A program made the position numbers and the translations under genes. A DNA stretch of 27,927 nucleotides from Micavibrio sp. UBA5703 (lineage in GTDB: Bacteria; Pseudomonadota; Alphaproteobacteria; Micavibrionales; Micavibrionaceae), in assembly GCA_002420015.1 (NCBI GenBank), contig DIHF01000049.1, forward strand, positions 1 through 27,927. The letters are read 5' to 3'. Below, in pieces: positions 14,655 to 21,858 of this stretch. How positions within the stretch are numbered: the stretch's first letter is position 1; the number at the start of each line of letters is the position of its first letter. The notes beneath the pieces are model-generated. The model did no database searches. It saw nothing but the letters and a program-made list of their open reading frames with translations, and was not told where the DNA came from.

Positions 14655-15668
14655 TTGATACATAAAAACTGGCAGGAATTGATTAAGCCTTCGAAACTGG
14701 ATGTTTCCCACAGCGATATGCCGCACACCGGCAAGGTTGTCGCCGAACCGCTGGAGCGCGGTTTTGGTTTGACGCTCGGTAATGCGCTGCGCCGTATTTT
14801 GTTGTCCTCGCTTCAGGGCGCGGCCGTGACGGCTGTGCAGATCGAGGGCGTTCTCCATGAATTCTCCTCGATCGAAGGTGTTCGCGAGGATGTGACGGAT
14901 GTCATCCTCAACATCAAGGCTCTGGCCGTGCGCATGCACGCCGAAGGCCCGAAGAAGATGCGCCTTGCGGCGACGGGTCCGTGCGTTGTCACCGCCGCGA
15001 TGATCGAAGCGGGCGCCGATATCGAGATCATGAATCCCGAACTTGAGATCTGCACGCTCGACAAGGGTGCAAAGATCAACATCGAGATGACGGTCGACAC
15101 CGGCAAAGGCTACCGCCCCGCCGCGCAAAACCGTCCGGAAGAAGCGCCTGTCGGCCTCATTCCGGTGGACAGCGTGTTCTCGCCTGTGCGCAAGGTTACG
15201 TACGAAGTAACCGATACCCGCGTCGGCCAGATCACCGACTACGACAAGCTGACTTTGGCTGTTGAAACCAACGGTGTTATCACGCCGGAAGATGCCGTGG
15301 CTTTTGCCGCGCGTATCATGCAGGACCAGCTCAATATCTTCGTCAACTTCGATGAGCCGGAAGAGATCAAATCGCAAGAGGAATCCTCCGAGTTGCCGTT
15401 CAACAAGAACCTGCTGCGCAAGGTCGATGAGCTTGAATTGTCGGTGCGTTCGGCTAACTGCCTCAAGAACGACAACATCGTTTACATTGGCGATCTGGTC
15501 CAGAAATCCGAAGGCGATATGCTGCGTACGCCGAACTTCGGCCGCAAGTCGCTGAACGAAATCAAGGAAGTTCTGACCACGATGGGTCTGCATCTGGGTA
15601 TGCAGGTCGAGGGTTGGCCGCCTGAGAATATCGAAGACATGGCAAAAAGAGTGGATGAGCCGTTTTAA
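14655..15668 (+). CDS. rpoA: RNA polymerase alpha subunit (TTG start)
   Basis: The alpha subunit dimer nucleates RNA polymerase and its C-terminal domain binds UP elements and activators. The family N-terminus IHKNWQELIKPSKL lies directly after a TTG at 14655. AGGAGCT at 14644-14650 is well spaced, and no ATG fits, so TTG is the start. The NTD includes EPLERGFGLTLGNALRRILLSS (about 31-52). The CTD includes RSANCLKNDNIVYIGDLV (265-282) and FGRKSLNEI (295-303), with Arg265 aligned with the DNA-binding Arg265 of E. coli. Length is 337, which is normal. The rare start codon may lower its yield relative to ribosomal proteins. Confidence 0.97.
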   Translation: MIHKNWQELIKPSKLDVSHSDMPHTGKVVAEPLERGFGLTLGNALRRILLSSLQGAAVTAVQIEGVLHEFSSIEGVREDVTDVILNIKALAVRMHAEGPKKMRLAATGPCVVTAAMIEAGADIEIMNPELEICTLDKGAKINIEMTVDTGKGYRPAAQNRPEEAPVGLIPVDSVFSPVRKVTYEVTDTRVGQITDYDKLTLAVETNGVITPEDAVAFAARIMQDQLNIFVNFDEPEEIKSQEESSELPFNKNLLRKVDELELSVRSANCLKNDNIVYIGDLVQKSEGDMLRTPNFGRKSLNEIKEVLTTMGLHLGMQVEGWPPENIEDMAKRVDEPF

Positions 15669-15692
15669 TAACGGAGATTTAGGAAGCGTAAT

Positions 15693-16289
15693 ATGAAACA
15701 CGGTATCAAACAGCGTAAGCTCGGACGCGACAAGTCGCACCGCAAGGCCCTTCTGGCCAATATGGCGGCGGCACTGGTCAAGCACGAGCAGATCGTCACG
15801 ACCCTGCCCAAGGCGAAGGAACTCAAGCCTTACGTCGAAAAGCTCATCACCATGGGCAAGCAGGCCAACGACAACCCAAAGGTCTCTCTGGCCAAGCGCC
15901 GTCAGGCGATTGCCCGGATGCGCGATGCGGATCAGGTCAAGAAAATCTTCGACGTTCTGGCCGAGCGTTATGCGGGCCGCGCCGGGGGCTACACCCGCAT
16001 TATGAAGGCGGGTTTCCGCTATGGCGACAATGCGGCGATGGCCGTCATTGAATTGGTTGACCGCGACGTGTCCGCCAAGGGCAAAGACAGCGGCCCTGTC
16101 CAGTTCGACGAGGATTTCGATGCCGGACAGGAACCTGAGGCTAAAGAAGAAAAGGCCAAGGAAAAAACCAAAAAGGAAAAGGTTGAAAAGCCCAAGGCCG
16201 ACAAGCCGAAAGCCGATGTAAAAGGCTCCAAGAATCAGGCACCGAAGTCGAGCGCCAAGAAAACAACGGGCTCCCAGCGCGGCGGTTGA
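15693..16289 (+). CDS. rplQ: 50S ribosomal protein L17 with Lys/Glu-rich tail
   Basis: L17 is a large-subunit protein near the tunnel exit. The core MKHGIKQRKLGRDKSHRKAL through GYTRIMKAGFRYGDNAAMAVIELVDR (about 100-125) is complete at ~125 residues. A further ~70 residues of Lys, Glu, Ala and Asp follow (KEEKAKEKTK type), giving 198 against 120 to 140 usual. It is the last gene of the alpha operon. A strong terminator starts 23 bases after the stop. Confidence 0.97.
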   Translation: MKHGIKQRKLGRDKSHRKALLANMAAALVKHEQIVTTLPKAKELKPYVEKLITMGKQANDNPKVSLAKRRQAIARMRDADQVKKIFDVLAERYAGRAGGYTRIMKAGFRYGDNAAMAVIELVDRDVSAKGKDSGPVQFDEDFDAGQEPEAKEEKAKEKTKKEKVEKPKADKPKADVKGSKNQAPKSSAKKTTGSQRGG

Positions 16290-16311
16290 TGTTTTCTTGC
16301 GATTGGAATTG

Positions 16312-16338
16312 AAAAAGCGGCCTTTGGGCCGCTTTTTT
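16312..16338. terminator. Bidirectional intrinsic terminator between rplQ and orf76
   Basis: AAAAAGCGGCC (16312-16322), a TTTG loop and GGCCGCTTTTTT (16327-16338) form an 11-bp stem with A and T runs on both sides. It can stop the alpha operon on the plus strand and the panB-panC-orf76 operon on the minus strand, since orf76 ends at 16344. Confidence 0.9.
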
Positions 16339-16343
16339 ATTGC

Positions 16344-16574
16344 TTATTGTTCGGGTGGGGTAGGTACGAATTTTTCTATCCCGACTTCGCCTCTATCCAC
16401 GAGAGAGGCTGCCTTGGCCATACCTACTCCTTTTGGATAGCACGTCCGGTACAATTTCGTCTTTCCACTTTTCTCCCATGCAAGCTGCAGAGTTGGTAGC
16501 AGGGCCTGCGAGACGGACATCACATATTTCCAATCTCCTTTGACTTGTGATCCTTCGGTTTTCTTTGTGCTCAT
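16344..16574 (-). CDS. Small hypothetical protein at the end of the pan operon
   Basis: The 76-residue protein is not recognised. It starts six bases behind the panC stop, and the panC end supplies a GGAG at suitable distance, so it is probably translated with panC. The sequence is mixed and soluble, with no signal peptide or membrane segment. It has one Cys, a WEKSGKTKLYRTCYPKG stretch (about 33-49) and an acidic/Pro-rich end. It ends next to a strong terminator, which supports a real third gene of the operon. A role in pantothenate synthesis would be only a guess from position. Confidence 0.6.
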   Translation of the reverse strand: MSTKKTEGSQVKGDWKYVMSVSQALLPTLQLAWEKSGKTKLYRTCYPKGVGMAKAASLVDRGEVGIEKFVPTPPEQ

Positions 16575-16580
16575 GCAGTA

Positions 16581-17363
16581 TTACTCCATATTGTCGATTA
16601 AACGTGTTTTCCCGATCCATGCGGCGGCCAGAAGGCGGCCCCAGCGCCGTTCGATGTAATCGATTTTTGTGAACCCGGCGGCGAGGACTGCGGATTTGGC
16701 GGCCTGTATGTTGCCGCCCTTTGTGGTGGCGCTTAAAATCAGGTTCAACTGCCGTGCTGCATTTAGTTCGTCGGCTGATAGATAGGCGTTGCGTGAGGAT
16801 AGGGCCAGCCCGTAGGCATCGCGGATGATCGGCGCGCCGATGATTTCAACGCCCATGTTATGCGCTGCAACCATTTCCCGGATGACCTGCAATTGCTGGA
16901 AATCCTTTTCGCCGAACACGGCGATGTCGGGCCGGACCTGTTCAAACAGACGGTGGACGACTGTTGCCACGCCGTCGAAATGCGTGGGGCGAAAATCGCC
17001 CTCAAGCCCCTGCGCGGCCTTTCCCGCCTTGATCGTGCTGACGGGCCCATCCGGGTAAATTTCCTTGGCTTCCGGCATGTAGACAAGATGCGTGCCCGCG
17101 CCGGCCAGTTTGGCGGTGTCGCCCACTTCGTCGCGGGGGTAGCGTCCAAAATCCTCGTGCGGAGCGAATTGCGTGGGGTTGACGAAGATGCTGACGATGC
17201 AGCGGTCGGCGTTTTCGAGCGCCAGTTTGACCAAAGACAAATGCCCGTCATGAAGCGCGCCCATTGTGGGCACAAAACCGATTTTGAGGTTTTCGGCTTT
17301 CCAGCTTTCTGTCACACGCGACAAATCGGCGGCAGTGCGGACGATCTGAATGTCATTTTTCAT
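16581..17363 (-). CDS. panC: Pantoate--beta-alanine ligase (pantothenate synthetase)
   Basis: The enzyme joins pantoate and beta-alanine with ATP to form pantothenate, the CoA precursor. Motifs are PTMGALHDGH at 32-41 (the HIGH-like nucleotide site), FVNPTQFAPHEDF (about 60-72), EGDFRPTHFDGVATVV (121-136), GEKDFQQL (151-158) and ALSSRNAYLS (187-196). At 260 residues it is slightly shorter than the usual ~280, mostly in the C-terminal domain. The ATG overlaps the panB stop (TGATG), which indicates translational coupling; no clear SD is seen. Confidence 0.96.
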   Translation of the reverse strand: MKNDIQIVRTAADLSRVTESWKAENLKIGFVPTMGALHDGHLSLVKLALENADRCIVSIFVNPTQFAPHEDFGRYPRDEVGDTAKLAGAGTHLVYMPEAKEIYPDGPVSTIKAGKAAQGLEGDFRPTHFDGVATVVHRLFEQVRPDIAVFGEKDFQQLQVIREMVAAHNMGVEIIGAPIIRDAYGLALSSRNAYLSADELNAARQLNLILSATTKGGNIQAAKSAVLAAGFTKIDYIERRWGRLLAAAWIGKTRLIDNME

Positions 17364-18202
17364 CAGGAGGCTTTTTTGTTTGCATCCACGGCCTTGGGGC
17401 GCGTGTAGGTTTGCTCGGCAGATGGAAAAGCCCGTGTGCGAACGGCTTCGGCATAGGCTGCTGCAGCAGAATCAATAACTTCGCGGACCCGGGCGAACTC
17501 CCTGACGAATTTGGCAGGCTTTCCGTCCAGCAGGCCGATCATATCTTCGGTTACCAAAATCTGGCCGTCGCAAGCGGGCGAAGCGCCGATTCCGATGGTG
17601 GGGATGCCTATGATGCGCGTGATATCAGCGGCAACGTCTTCAACCGTGCCTTCGATGACGACGGCGAAAGCGCCTGCGGCTTCGATAGCTTTTGCGTCCT
17701 CGATAATTCTTTGCGCTTCATCCGCCTGACGGCCTTTTACTTTATAACCGCCATCCTTCACCACCGATTGCGGCAACAGGCCGATATGGGCCATGACAGG
17801 GATGTTGCGGGAGGTGAGGTATTTGATCGTCTCGGCCATTTCCGCGCCGCCCTCTAACTTAACGCCGTCGCATCCGGTTTCTTTCATCACGCGCATGGCG
17901 CTCCGCAGGGCATGGGCGGGGCTTTCCTCGTAACTGCCAAAGGGCATATCGACAATGACGCAGGCGTTTTTGACTCCGCGCATGACGGCCTGCCCGTGGC
18001 GGATCATCATTTCAAGATCGACGCCCAGCGTATTTTCCATGCCGTAAAGCGCCATGCCGAGGCTGTCGCCCACCAGCAGCAAATCCACATGCGGATCAAG
18101 AATTTTTGCCATCGGCGCGGTATAGGCCGTCAGGCACACTAGCGGCTTTTCGCGGTTTTTATGCGCGGCGATCTGCGGAACGGTTATGCGTTTGCTGTCC
18201 AT
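17363..18202 (-). CDS. panB: 3-methyl-2-oxobutanoate hydroxymethyltransferase
   Basis: PanB adds a hydroxymethyl group from 5,10-methylene-THF to alpha-ketoisovalerate to give ketopantoate, the first committed step to pantothenate. I chose the ATG at 18202 (MDSKRITVPQIAAHK) because AGGATTAG lies upstream and family members start here; longer starts would run into the divergent gene. Motifs: LTAYTAPMAKILD (24-36), LLVGDSLGM (42-50, metal-binding Asp), MPFGSYEES (86-94), KLEGG (115-119), AHIGLLPQS (138-146), VIEGT (182-186) and IGIGASPACDGQ (203-214). Length is 279. The ketopantoate reductase gene panE is not in the window. Confidence 0.96.
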   Translation of the reverse strand: MDSKRITVPQIAAHKNREKPLVCLTAYTAPMAKILDPHVDLLLVGDSLGMALYGMENTLGVDLEMMIRHGQAVMRGVKNACVIVDMPFGSYEESPAHALRSAMRVMKETGCDGVKLEGGAEMAETIKYLTSRNIPVMAHIGLLPQSVVKDGGYKVKGRQADEAQRIIEDAKAIEAAGAFAVVIEGTVEDVAADITRIIGIPTIGIGASPACDGQILVTEDMIGLLDGKPAKFVREFARVREVIDSAAAAYAEAVRTRAFPSAEQTYTRPKAVDANKKAS

Positions 18203-18229
18203 AGTTCTAATCCTACAGGGCTTGAGATT

Positions 18230-18258
18230 TATATAGGCCTGCCCTAAATTGTTGTCCA
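18230..18258 (-). promoter_or_regulatory. Promoter of the panB-panC-orf76 operon
   Basis: On the minus strand TGGACA (18258-18253), a 17-base spacer and TATATA (18235-18230) match the sigma70 consensus closely. The start would be near 18223, leaving a short leader with the panB SD. The -35 box touches the start codon of the divergent htrA gene. The symmetric TATATA could also serve as a -10 for htrA, though no good -35 is present on that side. Confidence 0.55.
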
Positions 18259-19679
18259 TGATTACCAGAATTATCATAATACTGCTAGTCTTATTGATAG
18301 GGCCGACCGGTCCGGTAATGGCCCAGGAATCGGCGGTTCCCGCCAGCCGGGAGGAGGTCAAGTTGTCCTTCGCCCCGGTGGTTCGGAAAGTCTCCCCGGC
18401 GGTGGTCAATATCTATACCAAGCGGGTTGTGGCGCGGCGCAGCGGCCATCCTTTTCTGGATGATCCTTTCTTTGGCGAACTTTTCGGCAATCAGGGTTTT
18501 GGCGGGCGTATGCGTCGTCAGGTCGAAAGTGCGCTGGGTTCCGGCGTGATTGTCCAGCCGGACGGGCTGGTCGTGACCAACGCGCATGTGATCAAGGGCG
18601 CGGAGGAAATCACGGTCGTTCTGAATGACGGGCGGGAATTCGATGCGAAACTGGCTCTGATTGATGAGCCATCGGATCTGGCGCTGCTGCGCGTCAATGC
18701 GAAGGGGGAATCGCTTCCACATGCCGCTCTTAAACCCAGTGAATCGCTGGAGGTCGGCGATCTGGTGCTGGCGATCGGCAATCCGTTCGGCGTCGGCCAG
18801 ACGGTCACCAGCGGCATTGTTTCTGCGCTGGCGCAATCCTCGCTTGATATCAATGATTTCAATTTCTTTATCCAGACCGACGCGGCGATCAATCCGGGCA
18901 ATTCCGGCGGGCCGCTGGTGGCGCTGGATGGCGGCGTGGTGGGAATCAATTCGGCAATCTATTCGCGCAGCGGCGGTTCGCTCGGCATCGGGTTTGCGAT
19001 CCCAAGCGAAATGGTAGCTACTGTCTTGGCGGCAGAAAAATCCGGGCAGGCCGGGCAGAACGGCGTGACGCGGCCCTGGCTGGGCGTAACGGCGCAGCTA
19101 GTGACGGCTGATATTGCGGCCTCGCTGGGGCTGGGCAAGCCGGGCGGGGCGCTGATTTCAAGGTTGCATCCGGCCAGCCCGCTGAAAAAGGCGGGGCTTG
19201 CGGTGGGCGATGTGGTCACAAGTTTCAACGGCAAGGCAATTCGTGATCCATCCGAGATGAAATTTCGCATGGCCACAGTCCCGCTGGGGCAGAGCGCGGC
19301 GATTGAAGTGCTCCGTAAGGGGAAAAAGGAAACTTATAGTGTCACGGCGATGGCGCCGCCCGACGAGCCGACGCGCCAGGAAACGAAACTGGAAGGCCCG
19401 CATCCGCTGAACGGCGCGACGATTGCAAATTTGAATCCGGCTGTGGCCGTTGAGCTTGGGCTGGATACGGAGGAGCAGGGCGTTGTGATCCTGAGCGCGC
19501 CGCAAAGATCGTTCGCGGGAAGCGTTGCTGCGGCGGGGGATGTTATTGTCGAGGTCAACGGCCAGAAAATTGAAAAAGTCGGCGATGCGGTGAAGGCATT
19601 CCAAAAACCGCCCGTTGCCAATGGCTGGCTGCTCGTTTTGCGGAGTAATGGTCGTCTGCGGCAAGTGTTGATCCGGTAG
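18258..19679 (+). CDS. HtrA/DegP-family periplasmic serine protease with two PDZ domains
   Basis: This is an envelope quality-control protease (S1C family). The ATG at 18258 opens a signal peptide (hydrophobic 4-18, cleavage likely after VMA at 19-21); the in-frame TTG at 18249 adds three residues. The catalytic triad is His110 (TNAHV), Asp140 (SDLALL) and Ser216 (GNSGGP). A PDZ domain covers about 250-345 (PWLGVTAQLVT to the AIEVLRKGKK strand) and a second about 365-470. The length of 473 is typical. No SD is seen. In several alphaproteobacteria a DegP-type gene directly follows rplQ; here the pan operon lies between. DegP, DegQ and MucD cannot be separated by sequence alone. Confidence 0.93.
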   Translation: MITRIIIILLVLLIGPTGPVMAQESAVPASREEVKLSFAPVVRKVSPAVVNIYTKRVVARRSGHPFLDDPFFGELFGNQGFGGRMRRQVESALGSGVIVQPDGLVVTNAHVIKGAEEITVVLNDGREFDAKLALIDEPSDLALLRVNAKGESLPHAALKPSESLEVGDLVLAIGNPFGVGQTVTSGIVSALAQSSLDINDFNFFIQTDAAINPGNSGGPLVALDGGVVGINSAIYSRSGGSLGIGFAIPSEMVATVLAAEKSGQAGQNGVTRPWLGVTAQLVTADIAASLGLGKPGGALISRLHPASPLKKAGLAVGDVVTSFNGKAIRDPSEMKFRMATVPLGQSAAIEVLRKGKKETYSVTAMAPPDEPTRQETKLEGPHPLNGATIANLNPAVAVELGLDTEEQGVVILSAPQRSFAGSVAAAGDVIVEVNGQKIEKVGDAVKAFQKPPVANGWLLVLRSNGRLRQVLIR

Positions 19680-19704
19680 TTTTTTCAAAAATACGCGTGT
19701 AACC

Positions 19705-19746
19705 GTCACCCCGGAAATGCCGCAGGCATTATCCGGGGTTTGTGCC
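19705..19746 (+). repeat. Palindromic intergenic element, copy 1
   Basis: ACCCCGGA (19708-19715) pairs with TCCGGGGT (19732-19739) and AATGCC with GGCATT inside, around a GCA loop. The 42-base unit begins GTCAC and ends TTTGTGCC. The second unit at 19763-19804 has the same layout in opposite orientation. It resembles REP/RPE-type alphaproteobacterial palindromes and may also act as the transcript 3' end of htrA. Confidence 0.75.
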
Positions 19747-19762
19747 TGTGGTTTGTATTATC

Positions 19763-19804
19763 GGCATAAATCCCGGATAAGCGCTTTGCGCTTTCCGGGA
19801 TGAC
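19763..19804 (-). repeat. Palindromic intergenic element, copy 2 (inverted)
   Basis: ATCCCGGA (19770-19777) pairs with TCCGGGAT (19794-19801), with AAGCGC and GCGCTT inside, around a TTT loop. Read on the minus strand it runs GTCATCCCGGAAA... to TTTATGCC, matching copy 1 outside while the inner stem differs but stays paired. Confidence 0.75.
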
Positions 19805-19839
19805 GCCCAAGAGGAGGATGAAACGGTGACGGCAAAACA

Positions 19840-19865
19840 AAAGGCGCTGTTTTCGCAGCGCCTTT
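19840..19865. terminator. Bidirectional intrinsic terminator before orf84
   Basis: AAAGGCGCTG (19840-19849), loop TTTTCG and CAGCGCCTTT (19856-19865) make a ten-bp stem. On the minus strand the stem is followed by a T-rich run (TGTTTTG), which suits the 3' end of orf84 (ending at 19890). It could also stop readthrough from htrA. Confidence 0.8.
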
Positions 19866-19889
19866 ATTAATTCATATAATGATCAGGAC

Positions 19890-20144
19890 TTACGTCTGCG
19901 CGTAGATGGGTTCGCCTTCGGAGGCCATTCTGGCTTCAATCACCCAAGGTGCCTTATTGAGCGAATCCATCAGCAACGCATCCCAGAGTTCCTCTTCCTT
20001 TTTCCTTTTTCCAAGAGTCCCATTTTGAAGTTCTCTTTTAACCTCATTCGTCCAGTTTCTAAGGAAACCGCTCATCTTCCCTGGCTCAACGCCCGGAGCG
20101 CTAACGCTCTCGATGCTGCTGATATCGCCATCATGGTCATTCAT
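19890..20144 (-). CDS. Small orphan hypothetical protein (84 residues)
   Basis: I do not recognise a family. It is supported by a full expression unit: a promoter (20171-20199), a perfect GGAGG nine bases before the ATG, and a terminator after the stop. The protein has an acidic N-terminus (DHDGDISSIESVS), a basic middle (WTNEVKRELQNGTLGKRKKEEELWD, about 31-55) and an end with APWVIEARMASEGEPIY. It has no Cys, signal peptide or membrane segment and is probably cytosolic. It stands alone between htrA and glyS on the opposite strand. Confidence 0.7.
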   Translation of the reverse strand: MNDHDGDISSIESVSAPGVEPGKMSGFLRNWTNEVKRELQNGTLGKRKKEEELWDALLMDSLNKAPWVIEARMASEGEPIYAQT

Positions 20145-20170
20145 TTTTCTCTACCTCCAGTATTACGCGC

Positions 20171-20199
20171 ATTGTACGCAAAAACCCGCAAAAATACAA
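20171..20199 (-). promoter_or_regulatory. Promoter of orf84
   Basis: Minus strand: TTGTAT (20199-20194), 17-base spacer, TACAAT (20176-20171). The predicted start is near 20164, leaving a leader of about 20 bases with the GGAGG SD. Confidence 0.55.
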
Positions 20200-20264
20200 G
20201 GAAACCGCGATTCATGGCTTATATAACAAGGGGTTATGGGGTGCGATTTGCCGTGTTCTATCCC

Positions 20265-20292
20265 TTGTTTTCGCGGCGGAAATACGTATGAT
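20265..20292 (+). promoter_or_regulatory. Promoter of the glycyl-tRNA synthetase gene
   Basis: TTGTTT (20265-20270), 16-base spacer, TATGAT (20287-20292), about 31 bases before the glyS ATG. The predicted leader of ~25 bases is too short for a T-box, and no T-box is seen. Confidence 0.5.
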
Positions 20293-20323
20293 AACCGTTT
20301 GATTTTAAGGAAAAGGCTGACCG

Positions 20324-21853
20324 ATGACCGTGGACATGAAAGATATTGTGGCGCTGTGCAAAAGGCGGGGATTTATTTTCCCGGCTTCGGATATTTACGG
20401 CGGCATTAACGGTTTCTGGGATTTTGGTCCGCTCGGCGTTGAGCTCAAAAACAACCTGCGCGATTTGTGGTGGAAAGCCATGGTCATCACGCCGCCTATC
20501 GGCCCGGACGGTACGCCGGTTGAAATCGTCGGCCTTGATTCCTCGATCATCCAGAATCCGAAAGCGTGGGTGGCTTCTGGCCATGTCGGCGGGTTTTCCG
20601 ATCCGATGGTGGATTGCAGGGAGACGAAGAAAAGATATCGGCAGGATCATCTTGTTGTTTGTTGGATTGGTGGACAACATGGAAAAGACATGCCGGGGAT
20701 AGCTTTCCATGAAGATGAGGAAGAACAAGAGATAGAAAAGCGTCTGAAGAAACTGGGCTACAAAGAATACTATAAAAAGCAGCCGCTTACAGAAGTTCCG
20801 GTAGAAAACTACATGTATATTATTGGTCCCGATGCCAAAGAACCCGGAACACTCACCGAGCCAAAAGCTTTCAACCTCATGTTCGAATCCCATGCCGGGC
20901 CGATCCAGAGCGAGGAGAACAAGGTCTATCTTCGCCCCGAAACGGCGCAGGGGATATTCCTGAACTACAAGAACGTCCTTGATTCCAGCCGCGTGCGCGT
21001 GCCCTTCGGCGTGGCGCAGATCGGCAAGGCGTTCAGGAACGAGGTCAATCCGCGCAATTTCATTTTCCGCAGCCGCGAGTTCGAGCAGATGGAAATGGAA
21101 TGGTTCTGCCATCCGGACGAAGTGAAAATGTGGCGCGATTTCTGGTTCGAACAGCGCAAGAATTTCTGGACTTCCGTAGGGCTTCGCAGCGACAACATCC
21201 GCTTCCGCCAGCACGGACAGGACGAGCTTTCGCACTATGCCAAGGCGGGCCTTGGCACGGCGGATATCGAATACCGCTTCCCGTTCACCGCGCCGGATTT
21301 CGGCGAGCTGGAGGGCATCGCGCATCGCTGCGATTTCGACCTTACGGCGCATCAGGAGCATTCGGGCGTGAAGCTGGAATACATGGACCCGGTCGATACG
21401 TCGAAGCGCTTTATGCCGCATGTCATCGAGCCGGCGGCGGGGTTGTCGCGCGGTGTATTGGCGCTGATCTGCGAGGCGTATACGATAGATAAAGAGCGCC
21501 CGTCCGGCGTTTATCTCAATTTCCATCCGGCCCTCGCGCCCAAGAAGGCGGCCATATTGCCGCTGACGGCGAAAGAGGAGCATGTGCCGCTGGCCACGAA
21601 ATTGTATCTGGAGCTGCGCGAGGAGTTCCCGGTCGATCTCGATATCAAGCAGAATATCGGCAAACGCTATGCCCGTCAGGATGAGGTCGGCACGCCGTAT
21701 TGCTTTACGATTGATAATGACACGATACAGGACAAAACCGTTACCGTGCGCGACCGCAACACCATGAAACAGGAGCGGATCAGCATGGATAAGGTTGCCG
21801 CGTATTTGCGTGAGAAGATGAAGACTGCGGATGCTGTGAGGAAGGCCGCCTAG
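20324..21853 (+). CDS. glyS: Glycine--tRNA ligase, single-chain alpha2 type
   Basis: The enzyme charges tRNA-Gly. It is the homodimeric class II form (similar in layout to the ~506-residue Thermus enzyme), not the alpha2beta2 glyQ/glyS pair common in proteobacteria. Visible motifs: KRRGFIFPASDIYGG (13-27), DFGPLGVELKNNL (33-45), YLRPETAQGIFLNYKNVL (202-219), motif 2 FRNEVNPRNFIFRSREFEQME (238-258) and motif 3 EPAAGLSRGVLAL at about 372-384. A C-terminal anticodon-binding domain has KRYARQDEVGTPY. Residues ~107-186, between DPMVDCRETKKRYRQDH and FNLMFESHAGP, are encoded by DNA of much lower GC than the rest of the gene. The frame is open throughout. Confidence 0.95.
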   Translation: MTVDMKDIVALCKRRGFIFPASDIYGGINGFWDFGPLGVELKNNLRDLWWKAMVITPPIGPDGTPVEIVGLDSSIIQNPKAWVASGHVGGFSDPMVDCRETKKRYRQDHLVVCWIGGQHGKDMPGIAFHEDEEEQEIEKRLKKLGYKEYYKKQPLTEVPVENYMYIIGPDAKEPGTLTEPKAFNLMFESHAGPIQSEENKVYLRPETAQGIFLNYKNVLDSSRVRVPFGVAQIGKAFRNEVNPRNFIFRSREFEQMEMEWFCHPDEVKMWRDFWFEQRKNFWTSVGLRSDNIRFRQHGQDELSHYAKAGLGTADIEYRFPFTAPDFGELEGIAHRCDFDLTAHQEHSGVKLEYMDPVDTSKRFMPHVIEPAAGLSRGVLALICEAYTIDKERPSGVYLNFHPALAPKKAAILPLTAKEEHVPLATKLYLELREEFPVDLDIKQNIGKRYARQDEVGTPYCFTIDNDTIQDKTVTVRDRNTMKQERISMDKVAAYLREKMKTADAVRKAA

Positions 21854-21858
21854 GGTTG

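Noticed and set aside
18203..18409. Longer N-terminus for PanB
   Set aside because: It would overlap the signal-peptide region of htrA and extend beyond the family start; the ATG at 18202 has a suitable SD.
20201..20323. T-box or other aminoacyl-tRNA-dependent leader before glyS
   Set aside because: The predicted leader is ~25 bases and lacks any T-box core or terminator/antiterminator pair.
20258..21583. 441-codon minus-strand frame over glyS
   Set aside because: It is antisense to a clear GlyRS with all class II motifs and shows no SD or family pattern.
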